Assembly (NCBI GenBank): GCA_036276235.1 | Contig: DATBDZ010000360.1 | Coordinates: 1-8,605 of the forward strand | Origin: JANWHF01 sp036276235 | GTDB lineage: Bacteria; Planctomycetota; Phycisphaerae; Tepidisphaerales; Tepidisphaeraceae | Length of the DNA: 8,605 nt | Reading direction: 5' to 3' | Part shown: positions 1-5,829 of the stretch, piece after piece | Numbering within the stretch: the stretch's first letter is position 1 | How the letters are laid out: the number at the start of each line of letters is the position of its first letter | The notes under the pieces: model-generated | The model's database searches: none | Told to the model about the DNA's origin: nothing | Seen by the model: the letters and a program-made list of their open reading frames with translations, nothing else | Translations under genes and position numbers: made by a program

Positions 1-927
1 TGCACCCTGGAGTGTCGGCGAGACAAGATAACCCGCCAGTGCTCCGCCGACGGCGAAGTTGCCGGCATCGACAGTCACGGTGTAGGTGCCGGGAACTTCA
101 GTGAACAGATAACCGCCGTTGCCGGTCGTTGTGGTGTGATCGGTGACAGGGCTGTTGTTGGAATTGGTGCCGGTCAGGGTGAGCGTGACGCCGTTGATGC
201 CCGGCTCGCCGCTGTTCTGGATTCCATCGTGATTGGTGTCATTCCACACGAAGTCGCCGACTGTTACCGGTAGCTGGCCGCCATTCGGTGGCGGAAGGGC
301 GCCGAGAAGTCCCTTGGGCTGGTCGCCTGAGAATCCGTTATTGAAATCCAGGCTCGTGATCGTGGGATCAGTCGGAAGCAGGTCAAGCTGAACGCCGACT
401 GGCTCGATGCCGGCTGGCACAGTGAAGTACGAGAGCAAGGAACCTGCGGTGGGCGTGAAGACGAATTCTTCCCGAAGCCCGCCCGCGCCAAAGTTCGCGA
501 CATTCCCTTGCAGCAATAATGTGTCACCGGCGTCAAACACGGCATTGCCGTTGGCGTCTTGATAGACCAAAAGGTCCGCGCCCCCGTGCGGATTTCCGCC
601 GACCAGATTCCCGCCGCTGTCCACCTGCACATCGATCTGGACGAGGAACGGAGGAAGGATCAGGGTCGGGCTGCCACCGAGATTCGCGGTAAAGTTGTTC
701 GGGCTGTTGACGGTGACTTCTTTTGTTCCGCCGACTGGCCCCACGGCGGAGCCAGTCCCGCCATCGATCCCCAGGCTCGGCGAAGGAGGCGACGGCAACA
801 GGGGCAGGTTCAACAACCCGGAGAAGAGCTGTCGAACTTCAAGCGATTCGACCGCGCTCGTCAAAGCGGCTCGGCGCGACGACGCGGACTTCCCTTGATA
901 CTTTTTCATGCGCGAAACAACTGACAT
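1..927 (-). CDS. Secreted/surface protein with LEPR-like N-terminal motif and SdrD_B-like domain (C-terminus beyond window)
   Basis: Reading from the ATG at 927 gives 309 codons open to the window edge, so the gene is partial. A basic N-terminus is followed by SLEVRQLFSG (residues 28-37), a variant of the LEPR-x-LL signature found at the start of many planctomycete exported proteins. A Pro/Gly-rich linker comes next (about 38-70), then a beta-rich stretch with a calcium-loop-like DANGNAVFDAGD (124-135). An SdrD_B/Cna_B-like domain starts near 221 (VGDFVWNDTNHDGIQNSGEPG), whose DTNHDG and E240 match the usual Ca-binding pattern. Such proteins are large surface or matrix proteins with Ig-like repeats; adhesion or matrix is inference. 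The start at 927 is chosen over the internal ATG at 909 because it alone has a purine-rich AAGGGTGAG upstream. The pilus operon terminator at 1369-1389 separates it from that operon. Confidence 0.85.
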   Translation of the reverse strand, partial: MSVVSRMKKYQGKSASSRRAALTSAVESLEVRQLFSGLLNLPLLPSPPSPSLGIDGGTGSAVGPVGGTKEVTVNSPNNFTANLGGSPTLILPPFLVQIDVQVDSGGNLVGGNPHGGADLLVYQDANGNAVFDAGDTLLLQGNVANFGAGGLREEFVFTPTAGSLLSYFTVPAGIEPVGVQLDLLPTDPTITSLDFNNGFSGDQPKGLLGALPPPNGGQLPVTVGDFVWNDTNHDGIQNSGEPGINGVTLTLTGTNSNNSPVTDHTTTTGNGGYLFTEVPGTYTVTVDAGNFAVGGALAGYLVSPTLQGA

Positions 928-953
928 ATTCTCACCCTTCCGCGTTGCCGCGG

Positions 954-981
954 TCTAAACCAGACCCTTGTTGTGACCCAA
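954..981 (-). promoter_or_regulatory. Candidate promoter for the LEPR-motif gene (weak)
   Basis: On the minus strand a TTGGGT (976-981) lies 16 nt from TTTAGA (954-959), about 27 nt before the start codon at 927. An inverted repeat GGTCT-AAACC-AGACC (952-966) overlaps the -10-like box and could be an operator or a small leader hairpin. The match to a housekeeping consensus is partial and planctomycete promoters are poorly defined, so this is only a candidate. Confidence 0.2.
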
Positions 982-1183
982 TATTCCATTGAACCGAAAC
1001 CGACCGAATCGGCACCCGCCGTCTCATGAAAAAGGCGAACGCGCCAAAGCGCCGGTCCGGCGTCATTGAGGAACAGATCTCAAATGCTCCATCGTCCGCT
1101 TCGAATGCGGCAATTCCGCACAAGATTTGAACAAATAGGAACGGCGGACCTGATTCCCGCAATCCCCGACAAACCCACCGGCT

Positions 1184-1210
1184 GACGTACCAACGTACAC
1201 CCCGTACGTC
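1184..1210. repeat. Clustered inverted repeat GACGTAC / ACGTAC / GTACGTC
   Basis: GACGTAC (1184-1190) is the exact reverse complement of GTACGTC (1204-1210). A second ACGTAC (1193-1198) sits between them, 5 nt from GTACGT (1204-1209). Two mutually exclusive hairpins are possible, with a 13-nt or a 5-nt loop. This could be a multi-site operator or a leader switch for the downstream minus-strand gene. The function is unknown. Confidence 0.4.
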
Positions 1211-1368
1211 CAACGCGTTCGCCCTCATGCATCCGCGCTGACCCAGCCAGCAAGACGGAAGCTTAGCGACCTCAGTGGTAGCATGCAAGATTTATTCGAT
1301 TTTGCTGTGAAAAGCTGACAAGCGCAGATGGTTGTTGAGGCTGAGCGGAGGTCGCGGGATGCAGCTAC

Positions 1369-1389
1369 AAAAAAACCCGCTTGCGCGGG
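1369..1389 (-). terminator. Intrinsic terminator of the Flp/Tad operon
   Basis: On the minus strand CCCGC (1389-1385), a GNRA-type GCAA loop and GCGGG (1380-1376) are followed at once by seven T residues (1375-1369). It lies 54 nt past the stop codon of the last TadG-like gene. The short all-GC stem, tetraloop and uninterrupted U-tract are a standard Rho-independent terminator. It marks the operon's end and separates it from the LEPR-motif gene downstream. Confidence 0.85.
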
Positions 1390-1443
1390 AGCTTCTTTTG
1401 CAATTGTCTTGGTGATCGATGCGCCGCTTATCAGCCGTGATTG

Positions 1444-2616
1444 TCATTTCACCAGGCTGATGACACCCGCCTGCACGCCCGAGCTGGAGCGATCGGTGAA
1501 GATCGTCGCGCCACCGGTTTCGGTGATGCTCGCTGCGACAACCGCGCCGAAGATGCTTGTGGAGCCGCTCAAGACCAGCGGACTTTGCGGACCATACAGG
1601 ACGGCCTTGAGCTGCACACCGTTGGCGAGCGTCGTGGTATTGGAGGACGTGATCTGGATTTGCAGGTTATCGGGAAGCCCGTTGTAGGTATTCACAAACG
1701 CCCCGCCGCTCAGGTTAAGCGTGCCGGTCACGTAGATCGTCGCTTTGCCGGTAAAGTTGATCGTTCCGCCGCCGTTCATTGTCCAATTATGGACGTAATA
1801 ATTGCCCGCGGGGATGTTGACGACGCTGTTGCCGGCCATTGTCAGGTCTTTGCTACCGTTGATGTAGCCTCCAAAATTGGCATCATCATTGGTCGTCGCG
1901 TAATTTCCGGCGTTGGCTGAAGGATAGCTGAGGACGGAGGTGAGGTTCTGCCTAAGGCCGGTGACGCTGCTGCCGCCGCTCGCGCTGACCTGGTGTCCGA
2001 CACCGGCGACGGCGTCGCCGTTTTCAATCGCGCCGCCGACAAGCGTGATGTCGCCGTTGGAGGCTAATACGGCTTTGGCGGTGGGATTGGTTGTGCCGCT
2101 GGAGGAAAGAAAGCTGTCGGCAGTGCCGCCGCTCATGCTGATGAAGCTCAACCCGACAATGCTGTAGGGCGGGACGGGCGGTCCGGTGGCGATCACGGAA
2201 ACCGTCACATCGCAAGAGCGCTGCCCGATGAAGGAGCCAAATATGAGCGGCAGCGCATTCCCCTTTGCCGCCGTCAGGCCGAGCGTAAGTTTGACAGCGT
2301 TATACGGCGTGGTCCCCGCGGCGAAAGTCCCGCCGGACCAGTTCCCCAAAACCGCGTCGCTGGCGGACATGGTATAGGCGACGCCATTGACTGGGTTTTC
2401 CGCCGCCGCGGTAATGGCGCGGGTCACTGCGGTTCCGTCCGCCAGCCCGTTGGCCGCATAGCGCGCCGCCGCGTCCGCGGTGCGGCGGAGTTGAGTCTTC
2501 ACTACTTGCACGCGGGCAAAATCGACACCCAACGACGCCAGCGCCATCAGTGCCGTCAGCAGCACGATGAACCAGATTAGCACGGCACCGCGTCGATGAT
2601 GATCCCGCAGAGACAT
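1444..2616 (-). CDS. TadG-like pilus-assembly protein with beta-solenoid-like C-terminus (paralogue 2)
   Basis: A 390-residue protein in which a short basic N-terminus leads into one membrane segment (about 10-32). Next comes the TadE/G-type juxtamembrane helix VKTQLRRTADAAARYAA (39-55), typical of the Tad_G N-terminal family. A conserved PLIFGSFIGQ..C stretch follows near 125-135. From about 150 to the end the chain is Gly/Asn/Ser/Thr-rich with regular short hydrophobic strands (for example AGNYYVHNWTMNGGGTINFTG), suggesting a stacked beta fold. I see no von Willebrand A motif of the kind found in classical TadG. Orientation is probably N-terminus in the cytoplasm and beta domain outside the inner membrane. 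It starts 6 nt after the stop of its paralogue with only a weak ribosome site, so translational coupling is likely. The TadG family call is firm; the fold and role as a minor pilus or surface component are inferred. Confidence 0.85.
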   Translation of the reverse strand: MSLRDHHRRGAVLIWFIVLLTALMALASLGVDFARVQVVKTQLRRTADAAARYAANGLADGTAVTRAITAAAENPVNGVAYTMSASDAVLGNWSGGTFAAGTTPYNAVKLTLGLTAAKGNALPLIFGSFIGQRSCDVTVSVIATGPPVPPYSIVGLSFISMSGGTADSFLSSSGTTNPTAKAVLASNGDITLVGGAIENGDAVAGVGHQVSASGGSSVTGLRQNLTSVLSYPSANAGNYATTNDDANFGGYINGSKDLTMAGNSVVNIPAGNYYVHNWTMNGGGTINFTGKATIYVTGTLNLSGGAFVNTYNGLPDNLQIQITSSNTTTLANGVQLKAVLYGPQSPLVLSGSTSIFGAVVAASITETGGATIFTDRSSSGVQAGVISLVK

Positions 2617-2622
2617 TCAAAC

Positions 2623-3753
2623 TCACTTGACCGTGCTGACTGATTGTCCGCCAACCGGATCGCCGAACGCTTCATCGTAGTAGAAAGTGGCGTTGTTCTT
2701 TACGTTAATGATGTTGAAGAACCCGCGGCCCGCGAAAGAGAGATTGTTCTGGGCAATCAATGAAGAGCCCGGCGCCCAAACGTCGCCAACAATCGACGTA
2801 TCGTTACCGTTTGAGTCCCCGAAGTTATATGCGCCGTACTGATAGACGCGCAGCTTCGCGGGGATGTTGTTGTAGGCTTGGAAGTTCCCGGAGATGTTCG
2901 CGTCGCCGTTGATGTACACAGTCGCGGGCCCGCTAAAACTTAAAGTTCCCGTGACGTTGAGCGTCGTAAACCAATACGTGCCGCCCGGTAATGTCACGTT
3001 GCCGTTGACGGTATAGACGGAAGGAACGTTCCCGGGGTTTGTGCCTGGGCTCCAGGTAGGGAGTACTGCCTGGACAAGCGTCTGCGTATTTTTTGTTCCC
3101 GTGTACGGAAAGTTGACCGATCCGCTGGGCCCTACGGTGACGCCGCCCTTAATCTGGCTATTGTTGCCGCCGGTGATTGGGCCATTTGAGGCGACCATCC
3201 CGTTTACCTTGTAATTCATGGGCGTCGGGTTTGGGTCGGCCGTCGAATTGTAGCTGGTGATCAGCGCGTTGTTCTTGATTGTTACGCTCGTGTATCCAAC
3301 GAACGCGCCGTCGGGAGTATTCGTGTAGGTTGCAATGGATGACGCGGACACATTGCAGTACGACTGGCCGAGCAGCTTGGCAAAGATCAAAGGGACGCGA
3401 TTGTTGTGCGCTGCATCGCAAGCAAGTGAAATCTTGACGGCATTGGTTGGAGAACCGCCGACGGTAAATACGCCGCCGCCCCAGTTGCCGGTCGTCACAT
3501 CGCCGGCCAGAACCGTGTAGTGAGCGCCGTTGACGATCTGCTCCGCGGCGGAGGCCTGTGCCGCGGCAACCGCCGCCCCAACACTCATCTGACGCGCAGC
3601 ATATCGCGCCGCAGCGTCGGCGGTGCGCCGAAGCTGTGTCTTGACCATCTGTACATTGGCGTAATCCACCGCCAAAGACGCCAGGGCCATCAGCGCGGTC
3701 ATCGCGACAATGGCCCAGATGAAGGTGAAACCGCTGGAACGGGGTTTACGCAT
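2623..3753 (-). CDS. TadG-like pilus-assembly protein with beta-solenoid-like C-terminus (paralogue 1)
   Basis: A 376-residue protein from the ATG at 3753. The frame extends 18 nt further to a TTG, but the ATG is preceded by GAGG at 8 nt and lies 21 nt past the TadE-like stop, so it is preferred. A single membrane segment (about 9-30) is followed by MVKTQLRRTADAAARYAA (36-53), almost identical to the next gene's. PLIFAKLLGQ..C matches the same conserved block. The remainder is Asn/Gly/Thr-rich with repeating beta-strand patterns (VNGNVTLPGGTYWFTTLNV and similar), unlike the VWA-bearing C-terminus of classical TadG. The C-terminal half is clearly more diverged from paralogue 2 than the N-terminal half. 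Both end in the same Val-Lys. It probably acts at the cell envelope as a minor pilus-associated protein. The function of the beta domain is unknown. Confidence 0.85.
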   Translation of the reverse strand: MRKPRSSGFTFIWAIVAMTALMALASLAVDYANVQMVKTQLRRTADAAARYAARQMSVGAAVAAAQASAAEQIVNGAHYTVLAGDVTTGNWGGGVFTVGGSPTNAVKISLACDAAHNNRVPLIFAKLLGQSYCNVSASSIATYTNTPDGAFVGYTSVTIKNNALITSYNSTADPNPTPMNYKVNGMVASNGPITGGNNSQIKGGVTVGPSGSVNFPYTGTKNTQTLVQAVLPTWSPGTNPGNVPSVYTVNGNVTLPGGTYWFTTLNVTGTLSFSGPATVYINGDANISGNFQAYNNIPAKLRVYQYGAYNFGDSNGNDTSIVGDVWAPGSSLIAQNNLSFAGRGFFNIINVKNNATFYYDEAFGDPVGGQSVSTVK

Positions 3754-3774
3754 GACTTGAACCTCGCACAAACA

Positions 3775-4215
3775 CTAGCCCTCTTTGCGCATCACACAGA
3801 TGCCCTTCACCGTCTTGGTTCCACCGATCAGGTTCATTGGCCGGAATCCCGAGCCAATGGTGCTCCACGTTGCCGACACCGTCACTTCGATCTGCGTGCC
3901 GGTCGTTGCCGTTCCCGCATTCAACGCGTTTCCGCTTGTGTCTGTCACCGACACCGTGTAGTTGGCGCTGTTGAAGCCGATCATCGCGTTCTGCGCCGCG
4001 GTGGTGACGGCGGTGTTATCGTTTCCGGGGACGATTCCCGCGCGGGCGCCTTCCCTGGCCGCGCCTTCCATGGCGTTCTTCACATAAAAGTAATAGCCAA
4101 ACTCCACCATCCCGAACGCCAGGTAGGAGAGCATCAGCATGACAATGCCGGTCTCCAACAATGTCGCCCCGCGGCGGAATCCGAATCTGGATGGGCGTTT
4201 TCTGTTCATTGCCAT
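3775..4215 (-). CDS. tadE: TadE-like pseudopilin / pilus assembly protein
   Basis: A 146-residue protein with a basic leader ending RRG, then ATLLE, a hydrophobic segment (about 17-38) and VEFGYYFYVKNAMEGAAREGARAG, which is the TadE signature. Gly16 followed by Glu21 fits the G|xxxxE prepilin-peptidase site, with Glu at +5. The protein is therefore probably processed by the TadV-like peptidase encoded just upstream. The C-terminal part (about 80-146) is beta-rich and exported. TadE proteins are minor pilins needed for Flp pilus assembly. It starts at the ATG at 4215; the ATG at 4209 is an equally possible start because neither has a strong ribosome site. A 99-nt gap (4216-4314) separates it from the peptidase gene and shows no gene or clear structure. 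Confidence 0.88.
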   Translation of the reverse strand: MAMNRKRPSRFGFRRGATLLETGIVMLMLSYLAFGMVEFGYYFYVKNAMEGAAREGARAGIVPGNDNTAVTTAAQNAMIGFNSANYTVSVTDTSGNALNAGTATTGTQIEVTVSATWSTIGSGFRPMNLIGGTKTVKGICVMRKEG

Positions 4216-4314
4216 CTCAACCCAATCCGCCGGAAATCATTGCGTCCCGCGCCGTTGAAACCTTGACGATCAAATCGAATACGCACGGCTTGGGGTCAAG
4301 CGAAATTCTTCCGG

Positions 4315-4860
4315 CTACAGGACTCTTTGAAGTCCGACAATAACGACTGTGGCCAATAACACGGGCACCGCATACGGAAGCGGGCGATCGACGCTGCGGC
4401 AGGATTTGCCGGTGGCGATCGCATGTTCCACTCCCACCTGCCGCAGGTGCGCCAGGTTCACGGCCACCACAGCGCTGTTATTGAGCAGAACCTTTAAGCG
4501 GCCCTGCCATAGCGCCTGTGTGATCACAATGATCATTCCCACGATCGAAGCGCCGGCGAAAACCGCCAGCAGCGGCAGCGGCCCCACCCAGGCGCCGACG
4601 CCCATCAGCAGCTTAACGTCTCCTCCGCCCAGACCACCCAGAGCAAACTGCCCGAGCATCAGCACAAAGCCGGCGAGGATCCCCAGCGCCGCCATGGATG
4701 GCCGCGCCAAGTGCAGTGCCGTGAAGCTTTGCGCCAACCCGCTGAGGATCAACGTCAGCGTCAGCCAGTTGGGAATGCGCCGATGCCGGCCATCAATGAT
4801 GGCGGCGACGACGAGCATCGCCAGCAGCGGCGCGGAACTAAGCCAATAGCCTGGTGCCAT
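4315..4860 (-). CDS. TadV/CpaA-type prepilin peptidase (A24 family)
   Basis: A 181-residue polytopic membrane protein with no N-terminal methylase domain, the compact form usual for Tad systems. The two catalytic aspartates of the A24 family are visible: Asp23 in AAIIDGRHRRIPN and Asp81 in GLGGGDVKLLMG (the GxGD-type motif). Hydrophobic segments lie near 9-22, 33-47, 55-74, 88-117 and 160-178. The enzyme cleaves leader peptides of Flp pilins and TadE-like pseudopilins at the cytoplasmic face of the inner membrane. Its likely substrates are encoded on either side: two Flp pilins upstream and TadE downstream. I chose the ATG at 4860; a TTG two codons earlier is possible, and neither has a strong ribosome site. 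It starts 29 nt after the second pilin's stop codon. Confidence 0.92.
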   Translation of the reverse strand: MAPGYWLSSAPLLAMLVVAAIIDGRHRRIPNWLTLTLILSGLAQSFTALHLARPSMAALGILAGFVLMLGQFALGGLGGGDVKLLMGVGAWVGPLPLLAVFAGASIVGMIIVITQALWQGRLKVLLNNSAVVAVNLAHLRQVGVEHAIATGKSCRSVDRPLPYAVPVLLATVVIVGLQRVL

Positions 4861-4889
4861 AGGCAACTTTCAAAGTCGGATCGTGTCAC

Positions 4890-5060
4890 TCACGGCATTG
4901 CCGCGTCTATCGACGTCCACTTGGCCAGCACTTTCGTGCCGACGGCGGTGACTGTGGCAATCGCGGCAACGACAATGAGCCCAACGACGATCGCCCATTC
5001 GAGCACTTCTCCGCCGGTTTCATCGGCCAGCACGCGGAAAATCAAACTCTTGCCGCTCAC
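4890..5060 (-). CDS. flp: Flp-type pilin, second paralogue (GTG start)
   Basis: A 56-residue prepilin starting with GTG at 5060, 7 nt after a strong AGAAGGAG. The leader MSGKSLIFRVLADETG is followed by GEVLEW and a hydrophobic helix (VVGLIVVAAIATV), then VGTKVLAKWTS. This is the Flp/Fap pilin layout: cleavage after Gly16, Glu21 at +5, transmembrane/assembly helix, short tail. The +6 residue is Trp where Flp pilins, including the neighbouring copy, usually have Tyr (the Glu-Tyr motif). By hand count about three quarters of the mature residues match the upstream pilin, so this is a tandem duplicate. The product is a pilus subunit inserted in the inner membrane before assembly. It could be a minor or alternative subunit. 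Confidence 0.92.
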   Translation of the reverse strand: MSGKSLIFRVLADETGGEVLEWAIVVGLIVVAAIATVTAVGTKVLAKWTSIDAAMP

Positions 5061-5067
5061 GGATCCG

Positions 5068-5075
5068 CTCCTTCT
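5068..5075 (-). promoter_or_regulatory. Ribosome binding site of flp2 supporting a GTG start
   Basis: AGAAGGAG on the minus strand, 7 nt before the GTG at 5060. It is identical to the site before flp1 and decides the start of this short gene. The peptidase, TadE and TadG genes have much weaker sites, so the pilins appear set for higher translation. Confidence 0.8.
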
Positions 5076-5112
5076 GATTTCGCTGCGATGCGGTTGGGTC
5101 GTAAACCATCGC

Positions 5113-5145
5113 GGCCCGGGCCGGCATCATGCCGGCAACCGGGCC
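5113..5145 (-). other. Strong RNA hairpin between flp1 and flp2
   Basis: GGCCCGG (5113-5119) pairs with CCGGGCC (5139-5145), and inside it GCCGGCA (5120-5126) pairs with TGCCGGC (5130-5136) around a 3-nt loop. The only break is a 2-nt AA bulge (5137-5138), giving 14 G/C-dominated base pairs. It lies about 80 nt past the flp1 stop codon. On the minus strand no U-tract follows, so it is not a standard intrinsic terminator. It could be a processing or stability element that protects a short flp1 mRNA, or a partial attenuator. Confidence 0.65.
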
Positions 5146-5226
5146 TCGAGGGTGATGGTCAGACCCCATGGCCATGCACCAGTGTCCGGAGTGTACCCCG
5201 AGGCCCTGGCTCGCCACGTGAGCCGC

Positions 5227-5397
5227 TTACAGCGAGCTATTCAGCGAAGTCCACTTCGCAAGCACCTTGGTGCCAACGGACGTGACAGCCGCGATGGCGG
5301 CAACCACGATCAGACCAACGATCAGGGCGTACTCAAGCACCTCGCCACCCTGCTCGTCCTTGACCAACTTCGTCAACAGGTTCTTCATCGCCTGCAT
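5227..5397 (-). CDS. flp: Flp-type pilin, first paralogue (probable major subunit)
   Basis: A 56-residue prepilin, too short for most automatic calls but unmistakable. A charged leader (MQAMKNLLTKLVKDEQG) is followed by GEVLEYALIVGLIV and a continuous hydrophobic helix, then VGTKVLAKWTSLNSSL. Cleavage by the A24 peptidase is expected after Gly17, leaving Glu22 at +5 and Tyr23 at +6, the Glu-Tyr motif of Flp pilins. The mature subunit would be about 39 residues, as in other Flp pili. The start at 5397 has AGAAGGAG 6 nt upstream; the ATG three codons later is less well placed. It is the first gene of the operon, and the hairpin after it suggests its transcript is made or kept in excess over the downstream genes. 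It is probably the main structural subunit. Confidence 0.95.
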   Translation of the reverse strand: MQAMKNLLTKLVKDEQGGEVLEYALIVGLIVVAAIAAVTSVGTKVLAKWTSLNSSL

Positions 5398-5403
5398 GAC
5401 ATT

Positions 5404-5411
5404 CTCCTTCT
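5404..5411 (-). promoter_or_regulatory. Ribosome binding site of flp1
   Basis: AGAAGGAG on the minus strand, 6 nt before the ATG at 5397. It is a near-consensus Shine-Dalgarno sequence, consistent with strong translation of a major pilin. It selects 5397 over the internal ATG at 5388. Confidence 0.8.
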
Positions 5412-5744
5412 AGGCGACCGACGTTCTCGCGCTCCCGACCGTCTGGCCAAGGACTTGCGAGTGCATGCGCACCGTGCGCCCCGGTTTCGCAGACCGCATG
5501 GCCGCGCCCGGGAAGGGTTTGCCAGAATCTTGCCCGTGTGGGCCGCTCCGGCAGAACCCGATTGCAACCTTCTCATCGGAGGGGCGCGCAAGTCACTTAA
5601 CTGGTTAAATCCACGTCGGCGGCTTTTGCCGCGCCGGTATACCGGACCCGATCTTCCCTACGCCCGCTAATGTTTCACAGAAAGATTATCAGACGTGGAT
5701 GCGCGGCGCCCGAGGGCGCGAAATGTCACTTTGCTTGCTCAAAT
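5412..5744. other. Gene-free upstream/leader region of the flp operon, rich in palindromes
   Basis: No gene is seen here; the long plus-strand frame across it is Arg/Pro/His-rich and antisense to the pilins. Visible structures are: GCGCAC-C-GTGCGC (5467-5479); TTAAC-TG-GTTAA (5597-5608); a 9-bp inverted repeat ATCCACGTC (5609-5617) / GACGTGGAT (5692-5700); hairpin GCGGC-TTTT-GCCGC (5619-5632); the perfect 12-bp palindrome CCGGTATACCGG (5634-5645); and GCGCC-CGAG-GGCGC (5706-5719). The operon promoter and operators should lie here. I could not identify a convincing -35/-10 pair or a sigma-54 site. Confidence 0.5.
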
Positions 5745-5825
5745 GGGTGCCACAGGTCGCGGTACTCCGAGACCTGTGCTCGTGCGGGAAGCACAGGTCT
5801 GCGAGTACGCCGACCTGTGGCACCC
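5745..5825. repeat. Composite palindromic repeat, copy A
   Basis: Perfect 14-bp terminal inverted repeats GGGTGCCACAGGTC (5745-5758) and GACCTGTGGCACCC (5812-5825) enclose a second nested pair, GACCTGTGC (5771-5779) / GCACAGGTC (5791-5799). The core CACAGGTC/GACCTGTG therefore occurs four times in alternating orientation. It can fold as one long stem or as two side-by-side hairpins. A second copy in the same orientation lies at 6560-6642; the right-hand 34 bases are identical (5792-5825 versus 6609-6642). It ends 4 bp from the glycosylase stop codon. It looks like a MITE- or REP-type intergenic element; no transposase is in the window. Confidence 0.85.
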
Positions 5826-5829
5826 TCAC

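Larger units (their letters stand above)
928..1368. other. Gene-free intergenic region with small inverted repeats
   Basis: I see no convincing gene here. The longest minus-strand frame (932-1288) gives a Cys/Trp/Arg-rich product with no domain-like pattern and no good ribosome site. The region contains CGCCGG-T-CCGGCG (1050-1062), a cluster of three ACGTAC/GTACGT motifs (1184-1210) and the candidate promoter near 954-981. It lies between the pilus operon terminator and the LEPR-motif gene, so it probably holds that gene's promoter and 5' leader. Confidence 0.5.

Noticed and set aside
559..924. Plus-strand frames opposite the LEPR-motif gene
   Set aside because: The minus strand shows a contiguous 309-codon frame with a LEPR-type motif and SdrD_B-like domain; the opposite frames are basic, low-complexity shadows.
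932..1288. Minus-strand open frame of 118 codons just upstream of the LEPR-motif gene
   Set aside because: Cys/Trp/Arg-heavy composition, no ribosome site and no recognisable motif; it overlaps likely regulatory sequence.
3754..3771. Upstream TTG start for the first TadG-like gene
   Set aside because: The ATG at 3753 has a GAGG at proper spacing, and the six extra residues do not resemble the family's N-termini.
3520..4266. Plus-strand open frame of 248 codons antisense to the TadE-like gene and the start of the first TadG-like gene
   Set aside because: The product is His/Arg-rich and low in hydrophobic periodicity, while the minus strand encodes recognisable TadE and TadG proteins.
5113..5145. 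Calling the flp1-flp2 hairpin an intrinsic terminator
   Set aside because: No U-tract follows it on the transcribed strand, so only a generic hairpin is claimed.
5515..5535. Sigma-54-like TGGCA...TT promoter on the minus strand upstream of flp1
   Set aside because: The -24 side resembles TGGCA, but the required GC of the -12 element is absent at the correct spacing.
4711..5670. Long plus-strand open frame (319 codons) antisense to the peptidase and both pilins
   Set aside because: Its product is Arg/Gln/His/Pro-rich with no domain-like pattern, and it covers three genes with clear family motifs on the other strand. It is a high-GC shadow frame.
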